Positions 50,001 to 58,052 of a DNA stretch of 64,000 nt are shown piece by piece. A program made the translations under genes and the position numbers. The stretch is from Ancylobacter novellus (GTDB lineage: Bacteria > Pseudomonadota > Alphaproteobacteria > Rhizobiales > Methylopilaceae), in the NCBI GenBank assembly GCA_003241695.1, contig QFPN01000002.1:522563-586562 (forward strand). Direction: 5' to 3'. Position 1 is the first letter of the stretch, and each line of letters opens with the position of its first letter. The notes beneath the pieces are model-generated. The model was not told the DNA's origin. It did not search any database and saw only the letters and a list, made by a program, of their open reading frames with translations.

Positions 50001-51206
50001 TCAGAACCCGCCGAAATCGATCGCGTCGGCGATGCCCTCGCCGAAGGCGTTGGCGGCCGGCGCCTGCGACTGCGCTGCCGTCAGCGCGGGCAGGCCCGCG
50101 ATGGCGACGCTCTCGAACGACTTCTTCCAGATCGGACGGACGCCGAAGAGCTGCCAGAGCGCCGCGAAGATCAGCGCGGCGATGAAATAGAGCAGCACGC
50201 CGCCCGCAATAAGGGCGTAGTGCGCAGGTCCGGGCTCGGGCGCCGCCAGCGCTCCGCTTTCGCGAAGCGCATAGGCCCCGGCCCCCACGACCAGCCCCGC
50301 CACGAGCGCGAACAGGATCGCGACGCCGCAATAGCCGGCGTAGACCTTCAGGAACTGGAACAGGCCGAGGTCGCAGCGCGCCGTCGCCGCCCCGATCGAG
50401 CAGCCGTTCGCCCACCAGCGGTATTCGACCGCGAGATAAACGACGAAGATCGCCGGCAGCAGAACGAGCAGCGTCAGGATCGAAACGTGGCCGGGCGAAG
50501 CCTTCAACGCGCCGGGCGTTCCGGCTTCGATCGCGGCGAGCGCTGCGACCGGACCGACGAGAACGATCATGCCGAGCAGCCAGAGGGGCCAGCCCTTCCT
50601 GAAAAGCTGGCCGCCGGTCGCGGAGAACGCGCCCTGCTGGTCGCCGTACCAGGTGTTGGTCATTTTGTAGCGTTCGAGGTTCGCGCGCATCCACGGATAG
50701 GCGAGGCCGAGGGTGACGATCGCGAGGATCGCCCAGCCGAGCGAGCGCGCGGCGTAGGCGAGGCCCGAGCCGGTCTGCTGGAACCGGACGCCGCGCCAGA
50801 TGGTGCGCGTCAGCCGGTAGCGGCGGGCGCGGAACAGCGCGAACTGCGCGAGGAAGATGATGGCGACCGTCGCGACGTTCTGCGCCACGAGGCCGCCGAT
50901 CGGCCCCAGCATCGCGCCGAGCAGGAACAGCAGGCCGTAGAGCGGCGCGACGACCGCGAGCGCGATCAGGAAGCCGATGAACAGCTCGACGCCGCGCCCG
51001 GTGTATTCGAGATAGTCGCCGTCGACCTCGATCCGGTTCCACAGGAAGCGGCGGACGTTGGTGACGTACCAGAACCGGTAGACGCCGAGCGTCAGGACGG
51101 TGAGCGCAAGTCCCTTGAGCACCACCGGAAACATCGCGCCCGCGGAGCCGTCGAAGGACGGGCGGACATCCGTTTCGGCCCCGGCCGGGGTCCAGATCGA
51201 CGACAT
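50001..51206 (-). CDS. YjgN/DUF898-family inner-membrane protein
   Basis: A 401-residue polytopic protein with eight or more hydrophobic segments and the DUF898 landmarks LKGLALTVLTLGVYRFWYVTNVRRFLWNR, RRYRLTRTIWRGVRF and LAYPWMRANLERYKMTNTWYG. I start at ATG 51206, preceded by GGGAGA. Function is not established for the family. It lies upstream of the M48 protease gene on the same strand, a common pairing. Confidence 0.88.
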   Translation of the reverse strand: MSSIWTPAGAETDVRPSFDGSAGAMFPVVLKGLALTVLTLGVYRFWYVTNVRRFLWNRIEVDGDYLEYTGRGVELFIGFLIALAVVAPLYGLLFLLGAMLGPIGGLVAQNVATVAIIFLAQFALFRARRYRLTRTIWRGVRFQQTGSGLAYAARSLGWAILAIVTLGLAYPWMRANLERYKMTNTWYGDQQGAFSATGGQLFRKGWPLWLLGMIVLVGPVAALAAIEAGTPGALKASPGHVSILTLLVLLPAIFVVYLAVEYRWWANGCSIGAATARCDLGLFQFLKVYAGYCGVAILFALVAGLVVGAGAYALRESGALAAPEPGPAHYALIAGGVLLYFIAALIFAALWQLFGVRPIWKKSFESVAIAGLPALTAAQSQAPAANAFGEGIADAIDFGGF

Positions 51207-51639
51207 TTGCGTCTCCCGAATCACATTCGCGTTTCTGGCGCGCTTTCAGGCGGTTAGAGCACGGATCGGTTGCAGAGGCGTTACGGGTGGTAACGGGAGG
51301 TGAAACGCGTGGCGGCACGCCCGCCTTCGCTGTCGGCTGCGACTTCGGCTGACGCGGCGCCTCGCGACCAGGTCGCGTATGCCCGAGACGCGCCGGGCAT
51401 GAGGGAAGGGGAGGCGGGTCGGGCTTCGGACGACGGCGTCCGCAACAGGCGGGAACATCAACGCAGTCATGCCCGCGCGCTTTCGCGCGGGTATCCACGA
51501 CTTGGTCGTAAAGCGCCGCGCCAGCCGCAGTCGTGGATACCCGCGCAAAGCGCGGGCATGACGGGGAGTGGAGCGCCAGACTTTGGAAGGCTCCGCCCGC
51601 CACTGGCGGGCCTTCGCGCCCGAACCGCTCCCGGCGCGG
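51207..51639. other. gene-free region with an inverted repeat
   Basis: About 430 bp between the DUF898 and aminotransferase genes. It holds the paired repeat described separately and no credible coding sequence. It should contain the DUF898 promoter, but I see no convincing -35/-10 pair. Confidence 0.55.
51466..51562. repeat. large inverted repeat with nested palindromes (REP-type)
   Basis: The left arm (51466-51502, GTCATGCCCGCGC...CCACGACT) and right arm (51529-51562, AGTCGTGGATACCCGCGC...GCATGAC) are near-perfect inverted copies separated by 26 bp. Each arm also folds on itself through CCCGCGC/GCGCGGG. It resembles the dispersed intergenic palindromes of Hyphomicrobiales. Confidence 0.82.
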
Positions 51640-53022
51640 TCAGGCCGCGTCGCGCAGCTTCTCGCGGCGGACCCACTCCTCGCCGCGGTCGAGCGCGCGG
51701 GCGAGGCGGTCGAACAGCTCGTCGACCTCGCCTTCCGTGATCACCAGCGGCGGGCAGACCGCGACCGCGTCGCCGATCGCGCGCACGATCAGGCCCTCGT
51801 CCTGGGCGAAGGCCACCACCTTGGCCGCGACCGCGCTCGTCGGATCGAAGGAGCGCTTCGTCGCCTTGTCGGCGACGACCTCGACGGCCCCCACCAGTCC
51901 GATCCCGCGCGCCTCGCCGACGAGCGGATGATCGCCGAGCGCCGTCAGCCGCTTCCGGAACTGCGGCGAGAGCGCCCTGGCATGGGCGAAGACGTTCTCG
52001 CGCTCGTAGATCTCGAGCGTCTTCAGCGCGACCGCGCAGGCGACCGGATGGCCCGAATAGGTGAAGCCGTGGCCGAAGACGCCGATCCTGGCGCTCTGCG
52101 CCGTCAGGGCTTCGTCGATCCACGGCGGGATGATCACCGCGCCGAGCGGCACATAGGACGAGGTCAGCGCCTTCGCGACCGAGACCGTATCGGGCTTCAT
52201 GCCGAGCGCGGTCGAGCCGAACCATTCGCCGAGCCGCCCGAAGCCGCAGATCACCTCGTCGGCGATCAGCATGACGTCGTGCTTCTCGAGCACCGGCTGG
52301 ATCGCCGCGAAATAGCCCTCCGGCGGCACGATCACCCCGCCCGCGCCCATCACCGGTTCGGCGATGAAGGCCGCGACCGTCTCCGGTCCTTCCGCCTCGA
52401 TCTGGGCGTCGAGCTCGGCGGCGAGGCGGGCGGAGAACTCAGCTTCCGTCTCGCCCTCATGCGCGAAGCGCCAGTGATGCGGGCAGGCGGCGTGGCGCAC
52501 CGTCGACAGCGGCAGGTCGAAGTCGCGGTGGTTGTTGACGAGGCCGGTGAGGCTCGCGCTCGCGATCGTGACGCCGTGATAGCCCTTGAGCCGCGAGATG
52601 ATCTTCTTCTTCTGCGGCCGGCCGAGCGCGTTGTTGACGTACCAGACGAGCTTCATCTGGGTGTCGTTGGCTTCCGAGCCCGAGCAGCAGAAGAACGCCT
52701 TGGCCGCCTCCATCGGGGCGACCTCCTTCAGCTTCTCGGCGAGCGCGATGGCGGGGTCGTGGCTCTTGCCGGTGAAGAGATGCGCGAAGGGAAGCTTGCG
52801 CATCTGCTCGGCCGCCGCCTCGACCAGCTCCTCGCGGCCATGGCCGAGCGAATTGCACCAGAGCCCCGCCATGCCCTCGATATAGGGCTTGCCGTCGACG
52901 TCGTGGACGAAGACGCCCTGGCCGCGTTCGAGGATCAACGTGCCCTGTTCCGGCAGGGTCGCGAGGTTCGAATAGGGGTGCAGCACGGTCGCGACGTCGC
53001 GCGCCTGAAGGTTCGTCAGCAT
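51640..53022 (-). CDS. class III pyridoxal-phosphate aminotransferase (omega-transaminase type)
   Basis: A 460-residue PLP enzyme. It has GKPYIEGMAGLWCNSLGHGREEL, FFCCSGSEANDTQMKLVWY (phosphate-binding region), KGYHGVT, the cofactor Asp in LIADEVICGFGRLGEWFG and the Schiff-base Lys in TVSVAKALTSSYVPLGAVII. The sequence is closest to pyruvate-dependent omega-amino-acid:pyruvate and putrescine transaminases. The natural amine donor is not clear from context; no pathway genes flank it. Confidence 0.92.
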   Translation of the reverse strand: MLTNLQARDVATVLHPYSNLATLPEQGTLILERGQGVFVHDVDGKPYIEGMAGLWCNSLGHGREELVEAAAEQMRKLPFAHLFTGKSHDPAIALAEKLKEVAPMEAAKAFFCCSGSEANDTQMKLVWYVNNALGRPQKKKIISRLKGYHGVTIASASLTGLVNNHRDFDLPLSTVRHAACPHHWRFAHEGETEAEFSARLAAELDAQIEAEGPETVAAFIAEPVMGAGGVIVPPEGYFAAIQPVLEKHDVMLIADEVICGFGRLGEWFGSTALGMKPDTVSVAKALTSSYVPLGAVIIPPWIDEALTAQSARIGVFGHGFTYSGHPVACAVALKTLEIYERENVFAHARALSPQFRKRLTALGDHPLVGEARGIGLVGAVEVVADKATKRSFDPTSAVAAKVVAFAQDEGLIVRAIGDAVAVCPPLVITEGEVDELFDRLARALDRGEEWVRREKLRDAA

Positions 53023-53060
53023 GGGAGGCGGGCCTCTCGCCGTTTGGACGGACCCACGGC

Positions 53061-54527
53061 TTACGGAGTTTGCCCGCCCTTCGGAAGAGGCTCTTCCGCG
53101 CGGTCGGGTTTGCGCCGGGCCGCGGTCTTCGCCTCGTCGGCCTTTTCCTCTTCCGTCCCGCCGTCCTCCTTCGCCTTGGCGACGGGCGCGTCGGACCACT
53201 GGCAGAGCTTCGCCTTGGAGCGCCGCGGCTGGAGGTCGAGATGGAGGTGGTTGTCGTGGAAGCCGTCCGAGCCCGGCCCGAGCGCCGTGTCGAATTTTTC
53301 GCAAGCGCCGGCCTTGGCCGCCGTCCGGACCGCGGTCGGAAGATCGGCGGCGAAGACGCCGAAGGCGCGGCCGTCCGCGAAGCCGAAGCCGGAGAGGTCG
53401 ACGGCGTTGGCGCGGCCGTGCTCGCTCATCTTGCCGCCGGCGGCGCCGTTGCGGCCCCGGCAGACATAGGAGCCGGCGATGTCGAGGCGATCGAGCGTCG
53501 CGTTCTCGCGCTGGGCCGCCGGCGCGACGTCGTCGCGCAGATAGTCGGCGAGCGCCTTGGCCATGGCGCAGCGCAGCGTCGCGGCGGGCTTGATCTCGAC
53601 GAGGCCGCCGTCTTTGCGCTTCACGCCGGAGAGCAGGACGAGAGGCCCCGAGCCGCAGGCGCCCGGCCCCTCGATCGACGGAATTTCCTTCGCGACCGCG
53701 AAGCGTTCGTCGGCGAGCGACGCGCAGGCCGGGTCGTCGGCATGGCTGGTGACGGGCAGGGCAATCGCGGGCGGCGTCGGGCCGGCCGGCGGCTGCGGCG
53801 GGAGCGGAACCTCGGGCTCAAGCGCGGCGCGCCTGTCGTCGCGCGCGGGCGGAAGCGGGACGGTTTCCGGCGAGAGGCCGCCTTCGGGGGCGTGCCCGCC
53901 CTCCGGAGCGAGGCCCCGGCCTTCGGGCGCAAGGCCGCCTTCCGGCGCAAGGCCCGCGACCGGCGGCGGGGCGGCGCGTCCGGTCGAGGGCCGGACCGGA
54001 GGCAGCGGCACATGGTCGTCCGTCTCGGCGTCGTCCTCGTCGACGCCCGACGGGGACGTCGGCACGGCGTCGGCGGGCGGGGCCATGAGCGCGACGACGT
54101 TGGCGGGCGCAGGCGCGGGACCCTCCGGCGGCAGGAGCGGCGGGGAGGGCGGTTCGGGAGCCTCAGCCGCGAGCGTCGTCCAGCCCTCCAGCTCGCCCGC
54201 CGTCGCCCCGCGCGGCAGCAGGCCGAGCGGAACGGCGAGGACGGGAAGCAGGGCGGCCTTCGGATCTGCGCGGGCCGCGGCGGCCGGCTTTTCCATTGGA
54301 GCAGGCTTCGCCGAGGGGCGCGCGGCGCGCGATTTCGGCGCGCGCGTCGTCCGCTTGGTCCGCGGGCGCTTTTTCTGGGGACGCGCCTCCCATGGAAAGC
54401 GGAACTGGACCGGCGTCGCAGCGGACTGCGTCGCGGCGGCGAGCGGCGCGGGCGTCACCGCTCCGGCCGGGGCGGCCCAGAGCGCCGTCAGCAGGACCGC
54501 AGCGGCGCAGCCAAGAGAAGCTTTCAT
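53061..54527 (-). CDS. extensin-family exported protein with proline-rich repeats
   Basis: A 488-residue protein: signal peptide (about 1-23, ending PAGA), a basic stretch (KKRPRTKRTTRAPKSRAARP), a long low-complexity Pro/Ala/Gly region with short repeats of the type GLAPEGG/HAPEGG/GLSPE (about residues 193-217), and a C-terminal extensin-like domain (about 268-450). The C-terminal domain has CRGRNGAAGGKMSEHGRANAVDLSGF and HDNHLHLDL, which carries metal-ligand-like His/Asp residues of the D-Ala-D-Ala peptidase superfamily. It probably acts on or binds the cell wall. Confidence 0.88.
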   Translation of the reverse strand: MKASLGCAAAVLLTALWAAPAGAVTPAPLAAATQSAATPVQFRFPWEARPQKKRPRTKRTTRAPKSRAARPSAKPAPMEKPAAAARADPKAALLPVLAVPLGLLPRGATAGELEGWTTLAAEAPEPPSPPLLPPEGPAPAPANVVALMAPPADAVPTSPSGVDEDDAETDDHVPLPPVRPSTGRAAPPPVAGLAPEGGLAPEGRGLAPEGGHAPEGGLSPETVPLPPARDDRRAALEPEVPLPPQPPAGPTPPAIALPVTSHADDPACASLADERFAVAKEIPSIEGPGACGSGPLVLLSGVKRKDGGLVEIKPAATLRCAMAKALADYLRDDVAPAAQRENATLDRLDIAGSYVCRGRNGAAGGKMSEHGRANAVDLSGFGFADGRAFGVFAADLPTAVRTAAKAGACEKFDTALGPGSDGFHDNHLHLDLQPRRSKAKLCQWSDAPVAKAKEDGGTEEEKADEAKTAARRKPDRAEEPLPKGGQTP

Positions 54528-54688
54528 TGGGAGGTAACTTGATCGGGAGCGCGTTCCGGCAAGGCGACCAAGGTCGCGAGCCGGCGCGATCGCTCCATGG
54601 AGGGGCGCCGCCTTGCGCGGCCCGGCGGCGCCGACTAGCGTCGTCCGTCCTGCCGGACGATCGTTCGGCGCTTCAAACGAGGCGGCCG

Positions 54689-55297
54689 ATGGGCTGGCGC
54701 ACCCGCAGCGATCTCGAGACCGGCGCTCAGGCCGTGTCCGGACAGCTCGGCAAGACCGTGCAGCGGCTGCGCAAGGCCTACAATCTGTCGCTGTCGGAGC
54801 TCGCCGAACAGTCGGGCGTCGCGAAGTCGATCATCAGCCAGATCGAGCGCAACGAGACCAACCCGACGCTCGCGACCATCTGGCGGCTCAGCCAGGCGCT
54901 CGACGTCTCGATCGAGCGCGTGCTCGCGTCGGGCGAGGACGAGCCCTTCATCGAGAAGCTCGGCCGCGCCGACACGCCGATGCTGGTTTCCGACGACGGC
55001 AAGGTGCGGCTCGCCATTATCGGCTGGATCCGCACCGTCGAATGGCTGCAGTGGTACGATCTTCAGGCGGAGCCCGGCGGCGCGCTCGAATCCGAGCCGC
55101 ATCAGCGCGGCTCGCTCGAATGCCTCTCGGTGCTCTCGGGCGAGGCGGAGGTCGACGTCGCGGGCCATGTCGAGCGCGCGAAGACCGGCGAGACGCTTCG
55201 CTACCGATGCGACCGTCCGCACGTCATCCGCGCCGTCGGGCCGGAGCCGCTGCGCGCCACTATGGTGTGCATCATGAAGGCCGCGGTGATGGAGTAG
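54689..55297 (+). CDS. XRE-family regulator with C-terminal cupin domain
   Basis: A 202-residue regulator with a Cro/CI helix-turn-helix (about 20-78: VQRLRKAYNLSLSELAEQSGVAKSIISQIERNETNPTLATIW) and a cupin sensor domain (about 120-200: LEAEPGG-like, HQRGSLECLSVLSGEAEVDV, LRYRCDRPHVIRAVG). Such regulators usually control amino acid or amine metabolism. The ATG at 54689 has GAGG seven bases upstream. Its target may be the convergent ABC ATPase or the nearby aminotransferases (inference). Confidence 0.9.
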   Translation: MGWRTRSDLETGAQAVSGQLGKTVQRLRKAYNLSLSELAEQSGVAKSIISQIERNETNPTLATIWRLSQALDVSIERVLASGEDEPFIEKLGRADTPMLVSDDGKVRLAIIGWIRTVEWLQWYDLQAEPGGALESEPHQRGSLECLSVLSGEAEVDVAGHVERAKTGETLRYRCDRPHVIRAVGPEPLRATMVCIMKAAVME

Positions 55298-55318
55298 GCG
55301 AGGCGACCGCGCCCCTCG

Positions 55319-56392
55319 TCAGCCCACGAACCCCAGCACTTCGACGCCAAGTCCCGCGTCCTCGAGACGTTCGACCGAGGCGGTGAAATACGGCTCGTCC
55401 GACGGCGCCGCGACGATCAGAACGCCGTAGGGCTCTCCGCCGGCGGCGCCGAGCGATCCCGCGAGAATGCCGAAATCGAAGCCGAGATCGCGCGCGACGC
55501 TGGTGAGCACCGGCCGCGTGGCGGCGGCTCCCTCGAACGCCAGCCGGACCAGGGCCTTGCCGTTCGGCCGGGGCGTCTCGACGAGACGCTCGGCCAGGAA
55601 GGGCGGCAGCGTGGCGCCGGTCGCGGCCGCTGCGAAGCGCCGGCTGACCGGATGGTCGGGCCGGGCGAAGACGCGCGCGGTCGGGCCGCTCTCGACGATC
55701 CGTCCGCGGTCGAGCACCAGCACCCGTGGCGCGAGCGCCGTGACCGTGGTCATGTCGTGCGAGATGACGATGATCGAGAGCCGCCGCTCTGCGTTCACGC
55801 GGGCGAGGGCCGACAGAAACACCTGGACGATCGCGGGATCGAGCGCGGACGTCGCCTCGTCGAGGATGAGAAGGCGCGGCTCGCCTGCGAGCGCACGGCC
55901 AAGCGCGGCGCGGCGCCGGCCGCCGTCGGAGAGCTCGTCGGCCTCCCGGTCGGCGTCGGCCGACAGATCGAGCAGCGCGATGAGGCGGTCGACCGCGCCG
56001 CCTTCGGCGCAGGCGCCCGAGGCTTCGTAGCGCTCGCAGAGGATCTGCCGCACCGTTCGCTCTGGCGGAAGGTCCGGGTCGGCGCCGAGCACCGCCACGG
56101 ACCGGCGCGCGCGCGCTCCCGCCGCCTCGAAGTCGACGCCGCCGAACGCGACCGCGCCGGCGCAGGGCGCGTCGAGCCCGGCCGCGAGCTGCGCGATGGT
56201 GGACTTGCCTGATCCGGAGGAGCCGATCACGGCGAGGATTTCGCCTTCGGCAAGGTCGAAGCTCACGCCGTCGAGCGCGAGCCGGCGTTCGCCGGCGCGG
56301 CTCCTGTAGGTCTTGCGGACGTCGGAGAAACGCACGAGGGGGCGCGCGGCGTCGACCGAAGGCGCGGGCGAAAGTCTGAGCGGAGCGTTCAT
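55319..56392 (-). CDS. orphan MetN-like ABC ATPase with NIL domain and altered signature
   Basis: A 357-residue ATPase with Walker A GSSGSGKST, Walker B LLILDEATSALDP and switch His in VISHDM, then a C-terminal NIL domain (about 278-355: LVRLAFEGAAATRPVLTSVARDLG, ILAGSL, GVLIVAA). That is the methionine-binding regulatory domain of MetN. The signature, usually LSGGQ, reads LSDGGRRRAAL. No MetI or MetQ gene is next to it. A GGAGG stands before the ATG. It may serve a distant methionine importer or have a non-transport role. Confidence 0.82.
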   Translation of the reverse strand: MNAPLRLSPAPSVDAARPLVRFSDVRKTYRSRAGERRLALDGVSFDLAEGEILAVIGSSGSGKSTIAQLAAGLDAPCAGAVAFGGVDFEAAGARARRSVAVLGADPDLPPERTVRQILCERYEASGACAEGGAVDRLIALLDLSADADREADELSDGGRRRAALGRALAGEPRLLILDEATSALDPAIVQVFLSALARVNAERRLSIIVISHDMTTVTALAPRVLVLDRGRIVESGPTARVFARPDHPVSRRFAAAATGATLPPFLAERLVETPRPNGKALVRLAFEGAAATRPVLTSVARDLGFDFGILAGSLGAAGGEPYGVLIVAAPSDEPYFTASVERLEDAGLGVEVLGFVG

Positions 56393-56811
56393 TCGGGGCC
56401 TCCGGAACTGGCCAGGCGACGACTGCGGAAAAGAAGCGGAAACGCAAAGCGAGGGGCGGCTTTCGCCGGGATCTCGATCGAAGGGGGCGTCAACGGCCCC
56501 AGCGTTTCGATACCTTCTTCATGGCGTTCGTCCTCAAGGCGCGGACCGCCGGTTCAGCCGAGCCGGCGGATCCGAGTTCCAACGAGACCTGCGCCGATCG
56601 CGTGACACGCCGACGCAACGCGGAGAATTTCGTTCGGAGTAGCGAACGTGTCAATACTCCGATCGATCGGTTCTCCGAATGTGTTCGGCCACGGATTGGA
56701 ATAATAACGAGCCGTTACGAATACGGTGTGACGCCTCGTCCGCGCGGCTCGCGCATGCGAGAATGATCTTCGCTGACGCGAAAGCAGATCAAAACGTTCT
56801 TTATAGCGAAC
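56393..56811. other. gene-free divergent region
   Basis: About 420 bp between the divergent ABC ATPase and aminotransferase genes. It has two short perfect palindromes close together, CCGATCGATCGG (56659-56670) and CCGAA-TGTG-TTCGG (56675-56688), possible regulator sites, and an AT-rich patch around 56700-56720. I see no convincing gene. Confidence 0.5.
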
Positions 56812-57975
56812 ATGACGGTTATGCCACGCTTCAACTCGGTCTTTTCAGGCCTTCCGCTGACCGTCTTCGAACGGATGTCGCAGCTGTCGCGCGACTTCGA
56901 CGCGATCAATCTCGGGCAAGGTTTTCCGGACGATCCCGGCCCCGAAGACGTTCGGCGAAAGGCGGCCGAGGCGGTCCTGCATGGCTGGAGCCAGTATCCG
57001 CCGATGATGGGAACGCCGGAGCTTCGGCGGGCGGTCGCGGAGCACTACGTGCGGCGGCAGGGCCTGGAGCTCGATCCCGAGCGCGAGGTCATGATCACCT
57101 CCGGCGCGACCGAGGCGATCGCGGGCGCGCTGTTCGCGCTGATCGAGCCCGGCGACGAGGTCGTGCTGCTTCAGCCGCTTTACGACGCCTATCTGCCGCT
57201 CGTCCTCCGCGCCGGCGCGACCCCGCGTTTCATCAGCCTCCGGCCGCCCTCATGGAAGATCGACGAAGACGCGCTCAAGGCTGCGATCGGCCCGAAAACG
57301 AAGCTCGTCCTGCTCAACAATCCGCTCAACCCAGCCGGCGCCGTCTACGATCGCGAGGATCTCGAAGCGATCGGGCGGGCGCTGGCGGGCTCGAACGCGT
57401 TTCTGGTCGCGGACGAAGTGTGGGAGCACGTGGTCTATGACGGCCGCCGCCATATCTCGGCGCTTGGCGTCGGGAGCCTCGCCGACCGCACGGTGAAGAT
57501 CGGCTCCGCCGGCAAGATGTTCGGGATGACCGGCTGGAAGGTCGGCTTCGTCTGCGCGCGGCCGGACGTTCTTCAGGTTCTCGCGAGAGCGCACCAGTTT
57601 TTGACCTTCACCACGCCGCCGAGCCTGCAGAGCGCGGTCGCCTACGGGCTCGCGAAGGACCCGGCCTGGTTCGAGGCGATGCGGGCCGGACTGCAGGCGA
57701 AGCGCGACCGCTTCTCCGCCGGGCTCGCGCAGGCCGGCCTGCCGCCGCTTGCGAGCGCGGGGACCTACTTCCTCAACGTCGACCTGTCGCCTCTCGGCGT
57801 CGCGGACGACGCTGCGTTCTGCGAACGGCTGGTGCGCGAGGCGCGCGTCGCGGCGATCCCGGTCTCGGCCTTCTACGCGCAGGATCCGGTTCGCACGGTC
57901 GCCCGCTTCTGCTTCGCCAAGGAGGACGCCACGCTCGACGAGGCGGTCGCGCGAATCGCGGCGTTCCGGCCCTGA
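56812..57975 (+). CDS. class I/II pyridoxal-phosphate aminotransferase (methionine aminotransferase-like)
   Basis: A 387-residue fold-type I aminotransferase. It has INLGQGFPDDPGP, YPPMMGTPELRRAVAEHY, ITSGATEAIAGALFAL, LNNPLNPAGAVY, the cofactor Asp in LVADEVWEH, the Schiff-base Lys in KIGSAGKMFGMTGWKVGF, and an Arg near the C terminus (VARFCFAKED). Closest in style to YbdL/kynurenine-methionine aminotransferases. The divergent MetN-like ATPase fits a methionine link (inference). ATG 56812 has no strong ribosome site; ATG 56821 is an alternative. Confidence 0.9.
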   Translation: MTVMPRFNSVFSGLPLTVFERMSQLSRDFDAINLGQGFPDDPGPEDVRRKAAEAVLHGWSQYPPMMGTPELRRAVAEHYVRRQGLELDPEREVMITSGATEAIAGALFALIEPGDEVVLLQPLYDAYLPLVLRAGATPRFISLRPPSWKIDEDALKAAIGPKTKLVLLNNPLNPAGAVYDREDLEAIGRALAGSNAFLVADEVWEHVVYDGRRHISALGVGSLADRTVKIGSAGKMFGMTGWKVGFVCARPDVLQVLARAHQFLTFTTPPSLQSAVAYGLAKDPAWFEAMRAGLQAKRDRFSAGLAQAGLPPLASAGTYFLNVDLSPLGVADDAAFCERLVREARVAAIPVSAFYAQDPVRTVARFCFAKEDATLDEAVARIAAFRP

Positions 57976-58052
57976 CGCGAAACGCAGGGCGACTTGAGCC
58001 GGCGCCCGCGGCGAAGGAAGATCGCGCCGCAGCAGCCGAAGCGGAGAGGCGA

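Noticed and set aside
56521..56766. Small plus-strand open frame in the divergent gap before the class I aminotransferase
   Set aside because: There is no ribosome site and no motif, the composition is Arg/Ser-rich, and it covers the likely promoter region.
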